Shown here piece by piece: positions 35,519-45,174 of a DNA stretch of 64,000 nucleotides (position 1 is the first letter of the stretch; every line of letters begins with the position of its first letter). The stretch spans positions 1 through 64,000 of the forward strand of contig JROE01000007.1 in the NCBI GenBank assembly GCA_000783305.1, in the 5' to 3' direction. The notes under the pieces are model-generated. The model was given only the letters and a program-made list of their open reading frames with translations. It had not been told where the DNA came from and did no database searches. The position numbers and the translations under genes were made by a program. The DNA comes from Sphingobacteriaceae bacterium DW12. Lineage in GTDB: Bacteria; Bacteroidota; Bacteroidia; Sphingobacteriales; Sphingobacteriaceae.

Positions 35519-36793
35519 ATGAGAAATATCTCATCCGTTTTGGGAAGACTTGCGAAGTCAATATCAGTATGTGTGGTATTGTTATTTGCCGTTACGAATG
35601 TGTCGCAAGCGCAGGATGCTAAGGAAGGTGAAGCTATCTTCAAATCTAAATGTACGTCCTGTCACGCGATTAACAGAAAATTAGTAGGTCCTGCATTGAA
35701 GGATATTACGAAGACTAAAGATGAAGAGTGGTTGGTCAAGTGGATTAAGAATTCACAGGCAATGATCGCTTCTGGAGATGCTGATGCAATCGCGATTTTT
35801 GAAGAGTACAATAAATCTGTGATGACTTCATTTACGGATTTATCTGACGATCAAATCAAAGGTGTTTTAGCTTACATCGATGCGGAGAGTGTAAAAGCTG
35901 ACGCTCCAAAAGAAGGTGGTGCTGAGGGTAGTGGTGGTACGAAAGATACTGGTGCTTCAACTTGGTCTATCTTAGGTATGTTTGGTATTATTGCTTTGGC
36001 AGTAGTTGTTATCGTGTTGCTTAATCGTGTCACTAAGACATTGGAGAAAGTTATTGCGAAAAGTCAAATTGCTGAGGATGCAAACCTACACACTGGAACA
36101 GATAGCCGCTACTTGGTCTTTGCTAAAAACTTTGTTAAAAACAAAAAGCTTGTGTTTTTTGCAGTTTTGATGATTGTCGCAGTTCTCTCCGTTGCAGGTT
36201 GGAAAACAATGTGGGAAATTGGTGTGCATGAGGGGTATAAGCCCGTGCAGCCGATTAAATTCTCTCACCAACTTCACGCAGGTGTAAACAAGATTGAATG
36301 TCAGTACTGTCATGGTGGCGCTTACCAATCTAAAAATGCGTCGATTCCATCGGCGAATGTGTGTATGAACTGTCACAACACTGTAACGGCCTCCGAGCAT
36401 TACGAAGGAGAGATTTCTCCTGAGATTGCTAAGATTTACAAGGCATTGGATTACAATCCTGATACTCGGACGTATGGTAGCAATCCTACACCTATTCAGT
36501 GGATTCGTATTCACAACCTTCCAGACTTTGCTTACTTTAATCACTCGCAACACGTCGTTGTCGCTGGTGTAGAGTGTCAAACTTGTCACGGACCTATACA
36601 GGATATGGAAGAAGTGTACCAATACTCTCCATTAACAATGAAATGGTGTGTGGATTGTCACAGAACAACTGAAGTAAATACTGACAATAAATACTATGAC
36701 CAACTCATCGAAGCTCACGAGAAATTGAAAAAAGGTGAGAAGATGACAGCAGCGATGATTGGTGGTCTTGAGTGTGGTAAATGTCACTATTAA
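35519..36793 (+). CDS. actA: Alternative complex III subunit A, six-heme cytochrome c
   Basis: ActA is the membrane-anchored multiheme cytochrome of the quinol:cytochrome c oxidoreductase alternative complex III. Six CxxCH motifs are visible: one in an N-terminal monoheme domain (CTSCH, residues 45-49) and five in the C-terminal part (CQYCH 261, CMNCH 282, CQTCH 353, CVDCH 377, CGKCH 419). After the signal peptide (ending VSQAQ) two transmembrane helices lie at about 148-170 and 210-228, so a monoheme cytochrome is fused ahead of the usual pentaheme unit. The ATG at 35519 is preferred over a GTG three codons earlier. First gene of the operon, 43 bp before actB. Confidence 0.94.
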   Translation: MRNISSVLGRLAKSISVCVVLLFAVTNVSQAQDAKEGEAIFKSKCTSCHAINRKLVGPALKDITKTKDEEWLVKWIKNSQAMIASGDADAIAIFEEYNKSVMTSFTDLSDDQIKGVLAYIDAESVKADAPKEGGAEGSGGTKDTGASTWSILGMFGIIALAVVVIVLLNRVTKTLEKVIAKSQIAEDANLHTGTDSRYLVFAKNFVKNKKLVFFAVLMIVAVLSVAGWKTMWEIGVHEGYKPVQPIKFSHQLHAGVNKIECQYCHGGAYQSKNASIPSANVCMNCHNTVTASEHYEGEISPEIAKIYKALDYNPDTRTYGSNPTPIQWIRIHNLPDFAYFNHSQHVVVAGVECQTCHGPIQDMEEVYQYSPLTMKWCVDCHRTTEVNTDNKYYDQLIEAHEKLKKGEKMTAAMIGGLECGKCHY

Positions 36794-36836
36794 TAATTAT
36801 TATTTAGGAATACGCAATCTTATATATACAGCTTAA

Positions 36837-39800
36837 ATGGATAGCAACAAGAAATATTGGAAAGGTTTGGAAGAATTGCATCAAACACCTGCTTTTGTGA
36901 AAAACAGCAAAGGTGAGTTTGCCGAATCGATTCCTGTAGAAGATGTATTGAATGAAGCCGGCTTGAGTACTAAAACTCCTCGCCGTGATTTCTTAAAAGC
37001 ATTGGGCTTTGGGTTAGGTGCTGTAACACTTGCAGCGTGTAATCGTACCCCTGTGCACAAGGCTGTGCCTTACGTTATCAAACCTGAGGAGATTACCCCA
37101 GGAATCCCTAACTTCTACGCTTCTTCTTTCAACGGACAAAGCGTTTTGGTTAGAACACGTGAAGGCCGTCCTATTTCCTTAGAAGCCAACCCAAATTCTA
37201 TTGGTTTGACTCAAGGTACAGATGCTGCTACATCAGCATCCGTATTGGACCTATACGATATGTCAAAGGTTCAGAACCCTCAAATTGGAGGTAAAGAAGT
37301 AGAGTGGTCCAAATTGGATAGTACAGTTATAGCAGCTTTAGATAAAGCTGCTGGAGCTGGAAAACAGATTGCGATTGTCTCTAGCACACTTAATAGCCCT
37401 ACGGCATTAGCAGCAATTGCTAAATTGGCAGCTAAATACCCAACCACGAACCTAGTGCAAGTGGATGCTGTCTCTTACAGTGGTATTGCTGAAGCTAACA
37501 ATCAAAGCTTCGGAAAGTCTGTAATTCCTTCCTATCATTTTGATAAAGCTCAAGTGGTTGTTTCAGTTGCTGCTGATTTCTTAGGAAGTTGGTTAGCAGG
37601 TGAGGAGCACACGCAAGATTATATGAAAAATCGTGACTACAAATCATTGAAAAATGGTAAGATGTCACGTCATATTCAATTCGAGTCGGGTCTTAGTATG
37701 ACCGGTTCAAATGCGGATGTTCGTATTGCAATTAAGCCTTCAGAAGAAGGGGCGGTCTTAATCTCACTTTATAATGAAGTGACAGGTTCAAGCCTTCCTG
37801 GTGGTATCACAGTGCAAAAAGCACAAACCGCTGTTAAATTGGCGGCGAAGGAGTTGCTGGCTAATAAAGGTGCTTCGGTAGTTGTGGCAGGTTCTAATGA
37901 CGTGAACGCGCAGGTGTTGGTAAATGCTATCAACAGTGCTATTAGTGCTTATGGTCCTGTTATCGATTTGACAAACTATTCGAAACAACACCAAGGTTCG
38001 GATGCAGCATTCCAAAAATTCCTAACTGATGCGAAAGCAGGGCAAGTAGGGGTAGCATTTTTCTTGAACAGTAACCCAGTATATAACTACTTTAAAGCGG
38101 AGGATGTAAAATCTGCAATCGCTAAAGTGGAATTTACCTTGTCATTCTCCGATCGTGCAGATGAGACTGCTTCTGAATTGAAAGCAATAGCTCCTAACAG
38201 TACGTTCTTAGAATCTTGGGGTGATGCCTCGGCGACAGAGGGTTATTACACCATTGTACAACCGACGATCAATCCCGTGTTCAATACAAGACAAGCAGAA
38301 CAAAGTTTGCTAGTCTGGGCTGGAGAAAGTGTCAATATCTACGAATTTGTTAAGCAAACATGGGAAGCCACTATTTTGCCAGGATCTGGTAAGACTTGGA
38401 AAGATGTATTGCAAACAGGTTTCGTTTACAAAGGAACCAGCACTGGTGCTGCTGTAGCATTTGCGGGTAATGTCAATTCAGCAGTGTCTGCATTATCAGC
38501 GGCGGCAAAGAATATCGCTGGCGATGTAGAGCTTAAGCTTTACGAACCAACTACAGTTCGCGATGGCCGTTACGGAAACAACGCTTACTTATTAGAGTTG
38601 CCCGATCCAGTATCTAAAGTGACATGGGATAACTATGCTGCTCTTAATCCTGCCTATGCTGAAGAGTTGGGGCTGGGAGAGAATGGTATCGTTACAGTAG
38701 AGGCGAATGGTTACAAAATCGATCTTCCGGTAGTATTACAACCCGGACAGGCAATGAAAACAGTATCTGTAGCTTTAGGTTTTGGACGCGAAAAAGTAGG
38801 TAAAGCTGGTGATGGGGTTGGTAAGAATGCTTATCCTTTTGCTAGTCTAGTTAACGGTACAGTACAACTTGCTGCTAAAGCAACCGTGACGAAAGCGTCT
38901 GGTACATACGAGCTTGCGCAAACTCAAACGCATCATACGATTGAAGGACGTAATATCATCAGAGAAACTTCATTCGCGAAATACCTTAAAAACCCAGCGT
39001 CAGAGTCAGGTAAATTCTCCGATAATCATAAAACATATGATTTGTGGAATAAGTTTGAACAGCCAGGTCACAAATGGGTAATGGCTATCGACTTGAACGC
39101 ATGTACAGGTTGTGGATCATGTATCGTAGCCTGTAACGTCGAGAATAATATTCCAGTTGTGGGTCGTGACGAGGTGCGCCGTCGTCGTGAGATGCACTGG
39201 TTGCGTATCGATCGTTACTACACGATTGAAGAGGAAGGTAAGACGTATACAAAAGAGAAAGAAATCGCTCATATTAAAGATTTCGAAAATGTAACGGTGG
39301 TTCACCAGCCGATGTTATGTCAGCATTGTGCGCATGCACCTTGTGAGACGGTATGTCCGGTATTGGCAACTGTTCACTCTTCAGAAGGTCTTAACCACAT
39401 GGCTTATAACCGTTGTTTCGGTACTCGTTACTGTGCGAACAACTGTCCATATAAAGTACGTCGTTTCAACTGGTTTAACTACTGGAACGATTCTCGTTTC
39501 GACAACTACTTGAATAATGAATTCACTCAGTTGGTATTGAACCCAGATGTTACATCACGTTCACGTGGGGTAATGGAAAAATGTTCAATGTGTATCCAAC
39601 GTATCCAAGCTGGTAAATTGCATGCTAAAATGGAAAACCGAAAAGTCAAAGATGGTGACATCAAAATGGCTTGCCAGTCGGCTTGTTCAGCAAATGCTAT
39701 CATCTTCGGTGATGCCAATGACCCTGAATCAGAAGTTTCTAAAGCGTTACGCAACGAGCGTGTTTATTATGTTCTAGAAGAAATCAACGTACAACCAGGT

Positions 39801-39842
39801 ATTGGTTATATGACGAAAGTTAGAAACACATTTGAAGCTTAA
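36837..39842 (+). CDS. actB: Alternative complex III subunit B, iron-sulfur protein
   Basis: A 1001-residue protein joining a molybdopterin-oxidoreductase-like domain (about 70-720; no cofactor Cys is apparent, as in known ActB) to a ferredoxin-like domain with four Cys clusters: CTGCGSCIVAC (about 755), CQHCAHAPCETVCP, RYCANNCPYKVRRF and CSMC with a later CQSAC. In ACIII these hold iron-sulfur centres that pass electrons from quinol towards ActA. The N-terminus has a twin-arginine stretch, TPRRDFLKALGFGLGAVTLAAC (RR 49-50, Cys 68), fitting Tat export and lipid attachment. Confidence 0.95.
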   Translation: MDSNKKYWKGLEELHQTPAFVKNSKGEFAESIPVEDVLNEAGLSTKTPRRDFLKALGFGLGAVTLAACNRTPVHKAVPYVIKPEEITPGIPNFYASSFNGQSVLVRTREGRPISLEANPNSIGLTQGTDAATSASVLDLYDMSKVQNPQIGGKEVEWSKLDSTVIAALDKAAGAGKQIAIVSSTLNSPTALAAIAKLAAKYPTTNLVQVDAVSYSGIAEANNQSFGKSVIPSYHFDKAQVVVSVAADFLGSWLAGEEHTQDYMKNRDYKSLKNGKMSRHIQFESGLSMTGSNADVRIAIKPSEEGAVLISLYNEVTGSSLPGGITVQKAQTAVKLAAKELLANKGASVVVAGSNDVNAQVLVNAINSAISAYGPVIDLTNYSKQHQGSDAAFQKFLTDAKAGQVGVAFFLNSNPVYNYFKAEDVKSAIAKVEFTLSFSDRADETASELKAIAPNSTFLESWGDASATEGYYTIVQPTINPVFNTRQAEQSLLVWAGESVNIYEFVKQTWEATILPGSGKTWKDVLQTGFVYKGTSTGAAVAFAGNVNSAVSALSAAAKNIAGDVELKLYEPTTVRDGRYGNNAYLLELPDPVSKVTWDNYAALNPAYAEELGLGENGIVTVEANGYKIDLPVVLQPGQAMKTVSVALGFGREKVGKAGDGVGKNAYPFASLVNGTVQLAAKATVTKASGTYELAQTQTHHTIEGRNIIRETSFAKYLKNPASESGKFSDNHKTYDLWNKFEQPGHKWVMAIDLNACTGCGSCIVACNVENNIPVVGRDEVRRRREMHWLRIDRYYTIEEEGKTYTKEKEIAHIKDFENVTVVHQPMLCQHCAHAPCETVCPVLATVHSSEGLNHMAYNRCFGTRYCANNCPYKVRRFNWFNYWNDSRFDNYLNNEFTQLVLNPDVTSRSRGVMEKCSMCIQRIQAGKLHAKMENRKVKDGDIKMACQSACSANAIIFGDANDPESEVSKALRNERVYYVLEEINVQPGIGYMTKVRNTFEA

Positions 39843-39872
39843 TCTTGTTCAATACTTGAAATTAAAAAAACT

Positions 39873-41351
39873 ATGTCATCGCATAACGAATCAATATTAA
39901 GAGAACCATTAATGACTGGTCGTGATATCACCTATGCTAAGATCACGGATGATATTCTACTACCAGTTGAAAATAAGCCAAATAAAGCTTGGTGGATTGG
40001 ATTTACAGTAGCTGCTTTAGGCGCTTTATTATGGGTAGTGAGTGTGGGTTATACCTTTTGGACCGGTATCGGTGCTTGGGGGCTTAACAAGACTGTTGGA
40101 TGGGCGTGGGATATTACCGACTTCGTATGGTGGGTAGGTATCGGTCATGCGGGTACGTTGATTTCAGCGGTGCTCTTGATTTTCCGTCAGAATTGGCGTA
40201 ACTCTATCAACCGCTCAGCAGAGGCCATGACCATCTTTGCCGTTATCTGTGCTGCAACATATGTTGTCGCACACATGGGACGTCCTTGGTTAGCTTACTG
40301 GATTTTCCCCCTTCCAAATCAGTTTGGGTCACTTTGGGTAAACTTTAACTCACCCTTAGTATGGGATGCCTTCGCTATCTCCACGTATTTCACAGTATCG
40401 TTAGTCTTTTGGTACTGTGGCTTATTGCCGGATATCGCTACAGTACGTGACCGCGCTACAGGAATGAAACAGAAGGTCTACAAGGTCTTATCTTTCGGAT
40501 GGAACGGATCAGTCAAGACTTGGCAACGTTTTGAGATTGTTTCTCTTATCCTTGCGGGTATATCTACTCCGCTCGTACTTTCAGTACACACGATTGTATC
40601 CATGGACTTTGCAACGTCTGTTATTCCAGGATGGCACACGACTATCTTCCCGCCATATTTCGTTGCGGGAGCGATTTTCTCCGGATTTGCAATGGTGCAG
40701 ACGTTGTTATTGATTCTTCGTAAGGTGATGAACTTCGAAGATTACATTACGATGTTCCATATCGAAGCAATGAATAAGATTATCATGATTACGGGTTCTA
40801 TCGTTGGTATTGCATACTTGACGGAGTTATTCATTGCTTGGTATTCAGGTTCGGAGTATGAGATGTATGCATTTGAAAATCGTATCGCTGGACCCTATGC
40901 TTGGGCATATTGGTCAATGATGACATGTAACGTGATCTCTCCACAATTGTTTTGGTTCAAAAAAATCCGTACCAGTATTCCGATTTCATGGGTATTGTCC
41001 ATTATTGTAAACATCGGTATGTGGTTTGAACGTTTTGTAATTATCGTAACTTCATTGCACCGCGATTACCTCCCTTCTTCTTGGGCTATGTTTTACCCTA
41101 CTTGGACGGATGTAGGTATCTTCGTCGGATCTATAGGTCTATTTTTCACTTTATTCTTATTGTTCCTACGTTTCTTGCCTGGTATTGCTATCGCAGAGGT
41201 CAAGTTGTTATTGAAAAGTTCAAGTTTACAACAGAAGACCAAATTGGTTAAAGAAGGTGCTTTCCCTGAAGAACAAGTTGCATTCTTCAGAGATTCATTG
41301 GAGAAATATGATTCAGTTACTGAACAGGATATTAAAGAGTTACAAAAATAA
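39873..41351 (+). CDS. actC: Alternative complex III subunit C, NrfD-like quinol-binding protein
   Basis: Integral membrane protein of the NrfD/PsrC family, about ten transmembrane helices in 492 aa, expected to bind menaquinol and perhaps to form a proton path. The chain begins with REPLMTGRDITYAKITDD and its first helix is WWIGFTVAALGALLWVVSVGY. It follows actB by 30 bp and precedes actD by 5 bp. ActF downstream is the second, related NrfD-like subunit, as in characterised ACIII complexes. Confidence 0.95.
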   Translation: MSSHNESILREPLMTGRDITYAKITDDILLPVENKPNKAWWIGFTVAALGALLWVVSVGYTFWTGIGAWGLNKTVGWAWDITDFVWWVGIGHAGTLISAVLLIFRQNWRNSINRSAEAMTIFAVICAATYVVAHMGRPWLAYWIFPLPNQFGSLWVNFNSPLVWDAFAISTYFTVSLVFWYCGLLPDIATVRDRATGMKQKVYKVLSFGWNGSVKTWQRFEIVSLILAGISTPLVLSVHTIVSMDFATSVIPGWHTTIFPPYFVAGAIFSGFAMVQTLLLILRKVMNFEDYITMFHIEAMNKIIMITGSIVGIAYLTELFIAWYSGSEYEMYAFENRIAGPYAWAYWSMMTCNVISPQLFWFKKIRTSIPISWVLSIIVNIGMWFERFVIIVTSLHRDYLPSSWAMFYPTWTDVGIFVGSIGLFFTLFLLFLRFLPGIAIAEVKLLLKSSSLQQKTKLVKEGAFPEEQVAFFRDSLEKYDSVTEQDIKELQK

Positions 41352-41356
41352 TAGCA

Positions 41357-41893
41357 ATGAGCAATACAAAATATATACTAGGTAGTTTTGCTGACCCAGA
41401 CGAAATGATGCATGGGATAGACAAATTGCAGGAAAATAATATCAGCATTTACGATTGCTTTACTCCTATGCCTATTCACGGTATAGAAGCCAAATTAGGA
41501 GTACGTCCATCACGTCTTCCAATTGCAGCTTTTTGTTTTGGAATTACAGGTACCATTTTAGGATTTAGTTTATTGTATTACACCATGTCATATGATTGGC
41601 CAATGAATATTGGGGGAAAGCCCTCTATGCCATTGCCTAACTTTGTTCCAGTGACATTTGAGGTGACGATTTTACTATGTGCGTTAGGTATGGTTGCTAC
41701 ATTCTTTTATCGCAATCACTTATTCCCAGGACGCTCACCACGCGTTATGGATTTAAGAGCCACTGATGATCGTTTTATCATTGCTATTGATGCACACGAA
41801 AATACTGATCATGAGAAGATTGACTCTTTGTTGAAGGAAGCGGGAGCCGTAGAAGTTAAATACAATGAAAGAAAATATGTTAGCTATGAATAA
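41357..41893 (+). CDS. actD: Alternative complex III subunit D (DUF3341)
   Basis: DUF3341 protein of 178 aa with the opening KYILGSFADPDEMMHGIDKL, a PMPIHG segment, and two transmembrane helices (about 55-77 and 98-118) between soluble ends. ActD is a small structural membrane subunit of ACIII with no cofactor. Its stop overlaps the start of actE by eight bases, coupling their translation. Confidence 0.93.
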   Translation: MSNTKYILGSFADPDEMMHGIDKLQENNISIYDCFTPMPIHGIEAKLGVRPSRLPIAAFCFGITGTILGFSLLYYTMSYDWPMNIGGKPSMPLPNFVPVTFEVTILLCALGMVATFFYRNHLFPGRSPRVMDLRATDDRFIIAIDAHENTDHEKIDSLLKEAGAVEVKYNERKYVSYE

Positions 41894-42515
41894 GAAGAAT
41901 TTTCTTGGAACTGTATGTGCAGCTTTAGCCTTTGCAGCAGTTGCTTCTGCTTGTGGTGATGGGACCACTCGTAGTAGAGGATGGGAATTTTCTCGTAATA
42001 TGTATGATCCAATTGGTTATAATCCGGATCAACCAAATGAGAATTTTAAAAATAAACAAACCGCTCAGACTCCCCCCCAGCATACTAATCCTATCGGATT
42101 CGATAGATTTGAGTATGCGAATACTTTGGAGGAGTACGAACGTGCAGGTAGAGAGGCCGTCAATCCATTGGAATTGACTAAAGCTAATCTGGCTGATGGT
42201 CAGGCGCTCTTCACTACATATTGCGCGGTATGTCATGGACCAGATGGAAAAGGAGATGGACCTATCACTAAGGATAGAGAGATTACAGATTCACGTGGAA
42301 CTCGTAAATTGGAGAATTTTCCGCCACCTCCGTCTTATCATAAAACAGATGCTGCAAGTTCTTCAAGAGGAGGCTTAATGAGCGAATTAACGGATGGAAA
42401 GATTTATCATACCATCTATTATGGACATAACTCGATGGGCTCGCATGCTTCTCAACTGTCACCTGATGACCGTTGGAAAGTGGTAATGTATGTTCATGAA
42501 TTACAGAAGAAATAA
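41886..42515 (+). CDS. actE: Alternative complex III subunit E, monoheme cytochrome c lipoprotein
   Basis: Lipoprotein signal with lipobox VASAC (Cys at about 23) followed by a c-type cytochrome domain with CAVCHGPDGKGDGP (about residues 111-124) and a Met ligand likely in the HNSMGSHASQL segment. It is the monoheme electron exit or relay of ACIII. The start at 41886 (MNKKNF) lies inside the end of actD; an in-frame ATG at 41865 would extend the overlap and spoil the signal sequence. Confidence 0.93.
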   Translation: MNKKNFLGTVCAALAFAAVASACGDGTTRSRGWEFSRNMYDPIGYNPDQPNENFKNKQTAQTPPQHTNPIGFDRFEYANTLEEYERAGREAVNPLELTKANLADGQALFTTYCAVCHGPDGKGDGPITKDREITDSRGTRKLENFPPPPSYHKTDAASSSRGGLMSELTDGKIYHTIYYGHNSMGSHASQLSPDDRWKVVMYVHELQKK

Positions 42516-42534
42516 TCTAACACCGAAATATTAA

Positions 42535-43770
42535 ATGGGAACTCACAGTCATCATCACGATTATAATTTTAGCGAACAGTTTGCTTTCGGTGGTAAAGCG
42601 AAGTTGTTTAGCATTATCGCTATCGTTATTGGATTAGTGGCAATAGCCTATGGTTTATTTGCTGGTGATTCACATACGACAGAGCGTACTTACGCTAACC
42701 TGTTATTGATGGGATATTATTTTGCTTGCGTGTGCGCAGCAGGGGCTTTTTTCGTGGCCTTGCAAAGCGTGACACAATCGGCTTGGTCCGCTGGACTAAT
42801 TCGTATTCCGCAAGCTATGGCAAGTACTTTGCCAATTGCAGCCATTGTATTGTTTATTATCTTGGCTTTTGGATTGAATACACATAACCTTTATCATCAT
42901 TGGACAGGAGAGGGATTGACCGATCCGAATAGCCCTAACTATGATGCTTTGGTCGCTGGTAAGTCAGCATTCTTGAATATACCTGGTTTTTTAATCCGTC
43001 AGGTGATATTCATGGGATCATATAGTATATTTGCGTTTGTACTGGCAAAACTTTCTTACAAAGAGGATTTGGAAGGTGGATTGAATTCTTATAAGAAGAC
43101 ATTCAAATTATCAGCGATATTCTTAGTTATTTTTGGTTTTACAACACCAATCTGGTCTTTTGATACTATCATGTCTTTGGAAGCCCATTGGTTTTCGACT
43201 ATGTTTGGTTGGTATAACTTCGCAGGCATGTGGGTAAGTGGATTGGCCACAATCGCTATTATCTTGATTCTATTGAAAAAGGCAGGTTACTTGAGTTGGG
43301 TGAATGAAAATCATTTACATGATTTAGGTAAATTAATCTTTGGTTTTTCTATCTTCTGGACATACGTATGGTTTGCACAGTTCATGTTGATTTGGTATTC
43401 CAATATTCCAGAGGAGACTGTCTATTTTTACAAAAGATGGGAACCGGAATACAAACCTTGGTTTTGGGTGAATGTATTGATTAACTTTGTCGCTCCAGTA
43501 TTGTTATTGATGGACCGTGATGCTAAGCGTAAGCTGAATATGATGTTGTTCGTATGTATAGTTATACTTTTAGGTCATTGGTTGGATTACTATATCATGA
43601 TCATGCCAGGTACAGTTGATAATCATCCAGGATTTGGGATTATCGAAATCGGTACTGCTATCGGATTTGTGGGATTGTTTACATTCTTAGTGATGTCTAA
43701 GTTGGGCAAGCATGCCTTGGTTCCGAAGCATCATCCATTTATGGAAGAGAGTTTAAATCATCAGATATAG
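42535..43770 (+). CDS. actF: Alternative complex III subunit F, NrfD-like
   Basis: Second NrfD-like membrane subunit of ACIII (411 aa, about ten helices), starting with a His-rich MGTHSHHHDYNFSEQF segment. It packs against ActC in known structures; quinol binding is thought to rest mainly on ActC. It ends the act part of the operon; coxB follows after 44 bp on the same strand. Confidence 0.94.
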   Translation: MGTHSHHHDYNFSEQFAFGGKAKLFSIIAIVIGLVAIAYGLFAGDSHTTERTYANLLLMGYYFACVCAAGAFFVALQSVTQSAWSAGLIRIPQAMASTLPIAAIVLFIILAFGLNTHNLYHHWTGEGLTDPNSPNYDALVAGKSAFLNIPGFLIRQVIFMGSYSIFAFVLAKLSYKEDLEGGLNSYKKTFKLSAIFLVIFGFTTPIWSFDTIMSLEAHWFSTMFGWYNFAGMWVSGLATIAIILILLKKAGYLSWVNENHLHDLGKLIFGFSIFWTYVWFAQFMLIWYSNIPEETVYFYKRWEPEYKPWFWVNVLINFVAPVLLLMDRDAKRKLNMMLFVCIVILLGHWLDYYIMIMPGTVDNHPGFGIIEIGTAIGFVGLFTFLVMSKLGKHALVPKHHPFMEESLNHQI

Positions 43771-43814
43771 GTTTCTAATCAAAACGATATTACGTTCTAA
43801 CGTTATTATAAGAA

Positions 43815-45146
43815 ATGAAATTCAAATTACATAACAGATTCAGATCCATAATGGGTTGTGCGCTTGCAATGGGCTTGTTTTTTTCAACTCCCACATTTGC
43901 AAGTCAAGATACCGTCGCTGTAGACTCGGCGGTGCAGACAACTGCGGTAGCTGCTCCGACTGATTCAGCAAAAGTCGAATCTGCATCTACAACTGCAGTA
44001 GATTCAGCTGCGGCGGGTGCTACTGTTTCATCAACTTCAAGTGCAAAGAGTAAGCCTGTCATTGAAGAGGTGAAAAAGATCGATCCACAGGTCTATAAAA
44101 ATTTAGTGTATTACATCTTATTATTCCTAGCTATTTGTACGGTTGTTGCAGTAGTTGGAAAGGTGCTTTCTCTTTACGAGTTAGTGACTAAGATGAATGG
44201 AAAATACAATCTATTGGCAGGAAACAATTTGCAGGCCATCCTTTTGGGATTGTTCTTAATTTTCTTCCTATATGGATTGTATTATGGATATGATGTTTGG
44301 GGAAGATGGGCATGGCGGGATGCTGTCACGGAGCATGGTAAGTTGATTGATAATATGTTTATCATCACGACCGTAATCACTACTTTGGTATTGATCTTGA
44401 CGCATATTCTACTATTGACATTTCCTTTTGTCTACAGAATGCGTGCGAAGCGTCAAGCTTATTACTACCCACACAACAATACAATTGAGAAGATTTGGAC
44501 GATTATTCCTGCAGTTGTCTTGACGGTATTGGTGTTGTTCGGGTTCTTCACATGGAGGACAATTACCAATGTTCCTGAAGACCTTCAAAAATCCGCGCTA
44601 CAAGTTGAGGTATTGGGCGAGCAATTTGCTTGGTCGGTAAGATATCCTGGGGCTGACGGAAAGATAGGTAAGCGTAACTACAAAATGACCACGCCAATCA
44701 ATCCTTATGGTATTGATTTCAATGATAAGAACTCTTGGGATGATATCCAGGGTTCGGATATAGTGCTACCGGTAAATAAATCGGTCCGTTTCCACATCCT
44801 TTCCAAGGATATTATTCACTCTTTCTTTATTCCAGACTTTAGAGTTCAGATTAATGCGGTACCGGGTATGACCAACTATTTCCAATTCACACCGCAGGTG
44901 ACAACCGCAGAAATGCGTGAACGCATGAACGATCCTAAGTATGATTTCGTGATGTTGTGTAACAAGATCTGTGGTTCAGGTCACTACAATATGCAGAAGA
45001 AGGTCGTTGTCGTGACAGAGAAAGAATACAAAGAATGGTTGAGCACACAAGGTAAGTACTTCAATGAGGATTTGCAGAAGGAGTTTGCTGCACAGGAGTC
45101 AAATGAGAATAAAGAGGAAGTTGTCAAGACTGCTTCATTGAAATAA
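43815..45146 (+). CDS. coxB: Cytochrome c oxidase subunit II with extended N-terminus
   Basis: Carries the CuA centre that receives electrons for the aa3-type oxidase: C382, C386, H390 and M393 in LCNKICGSGHYNM, and the earlier IIHSFFIPDFR His. Unusual for the family, a signal peptide (ending TFAS) and a 60-residue Ala/Ser/Thr-rich linker precede four hydrophobic segments (about 95-120, 140-165, 175-205 and 222-246) instead of two. No heme motif follows, so it is not of the caa3-fused type; ActA or ActE probably delivers electrons. 443 aa. Confidence 0.94.
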   Translation: MKFKLHNRFRSIMGCALAMGLFFSTPTFASQDTVAVDSAVQTTAVAAPTDSAKVESASTTAVDSAAAGATVSSTSSAKSKPVIEEVKKIDPQVYKNLVYYILLFLAICTVVAVVGKVLSLYELVTKMNGKYNLLAGNNLQAILLGLFLIFFLYGLYYGYDVWGRWAWRDAVTEHGKLIDNMFIITTVITTLVLILTHILLLTFPFVYRMRAKRQAYYYPHNNTIEKIWTIIPAVVLTVLVLFGFFTWRTITNVPEDLQKSALQVEVLGEQFAWSVRYPGADGKIGKRNYKMTTPINPYGIDFNDKNSWDDIQGSDIVLPVNKSVRFHILSKDIIHSFFIPDFRVQINAVPGMTNYFQFTPQVTTAEMRERMNDPKYDFVMLCNKICGSGHYNMQKKVVVVTEKEYKEWLSTQGKYFNEDLQKEFAAQESNENKEEVVKTASLK

Positions 45147-45174
45147 ATTGTATTAAGAATTTTTAAAAAATAAT

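Noticed and set aside
36086..36622. 178-codon open frame on the minus strand
   Set aside because: Antisense to actA, whose CxxCH motifs fix the true frame.
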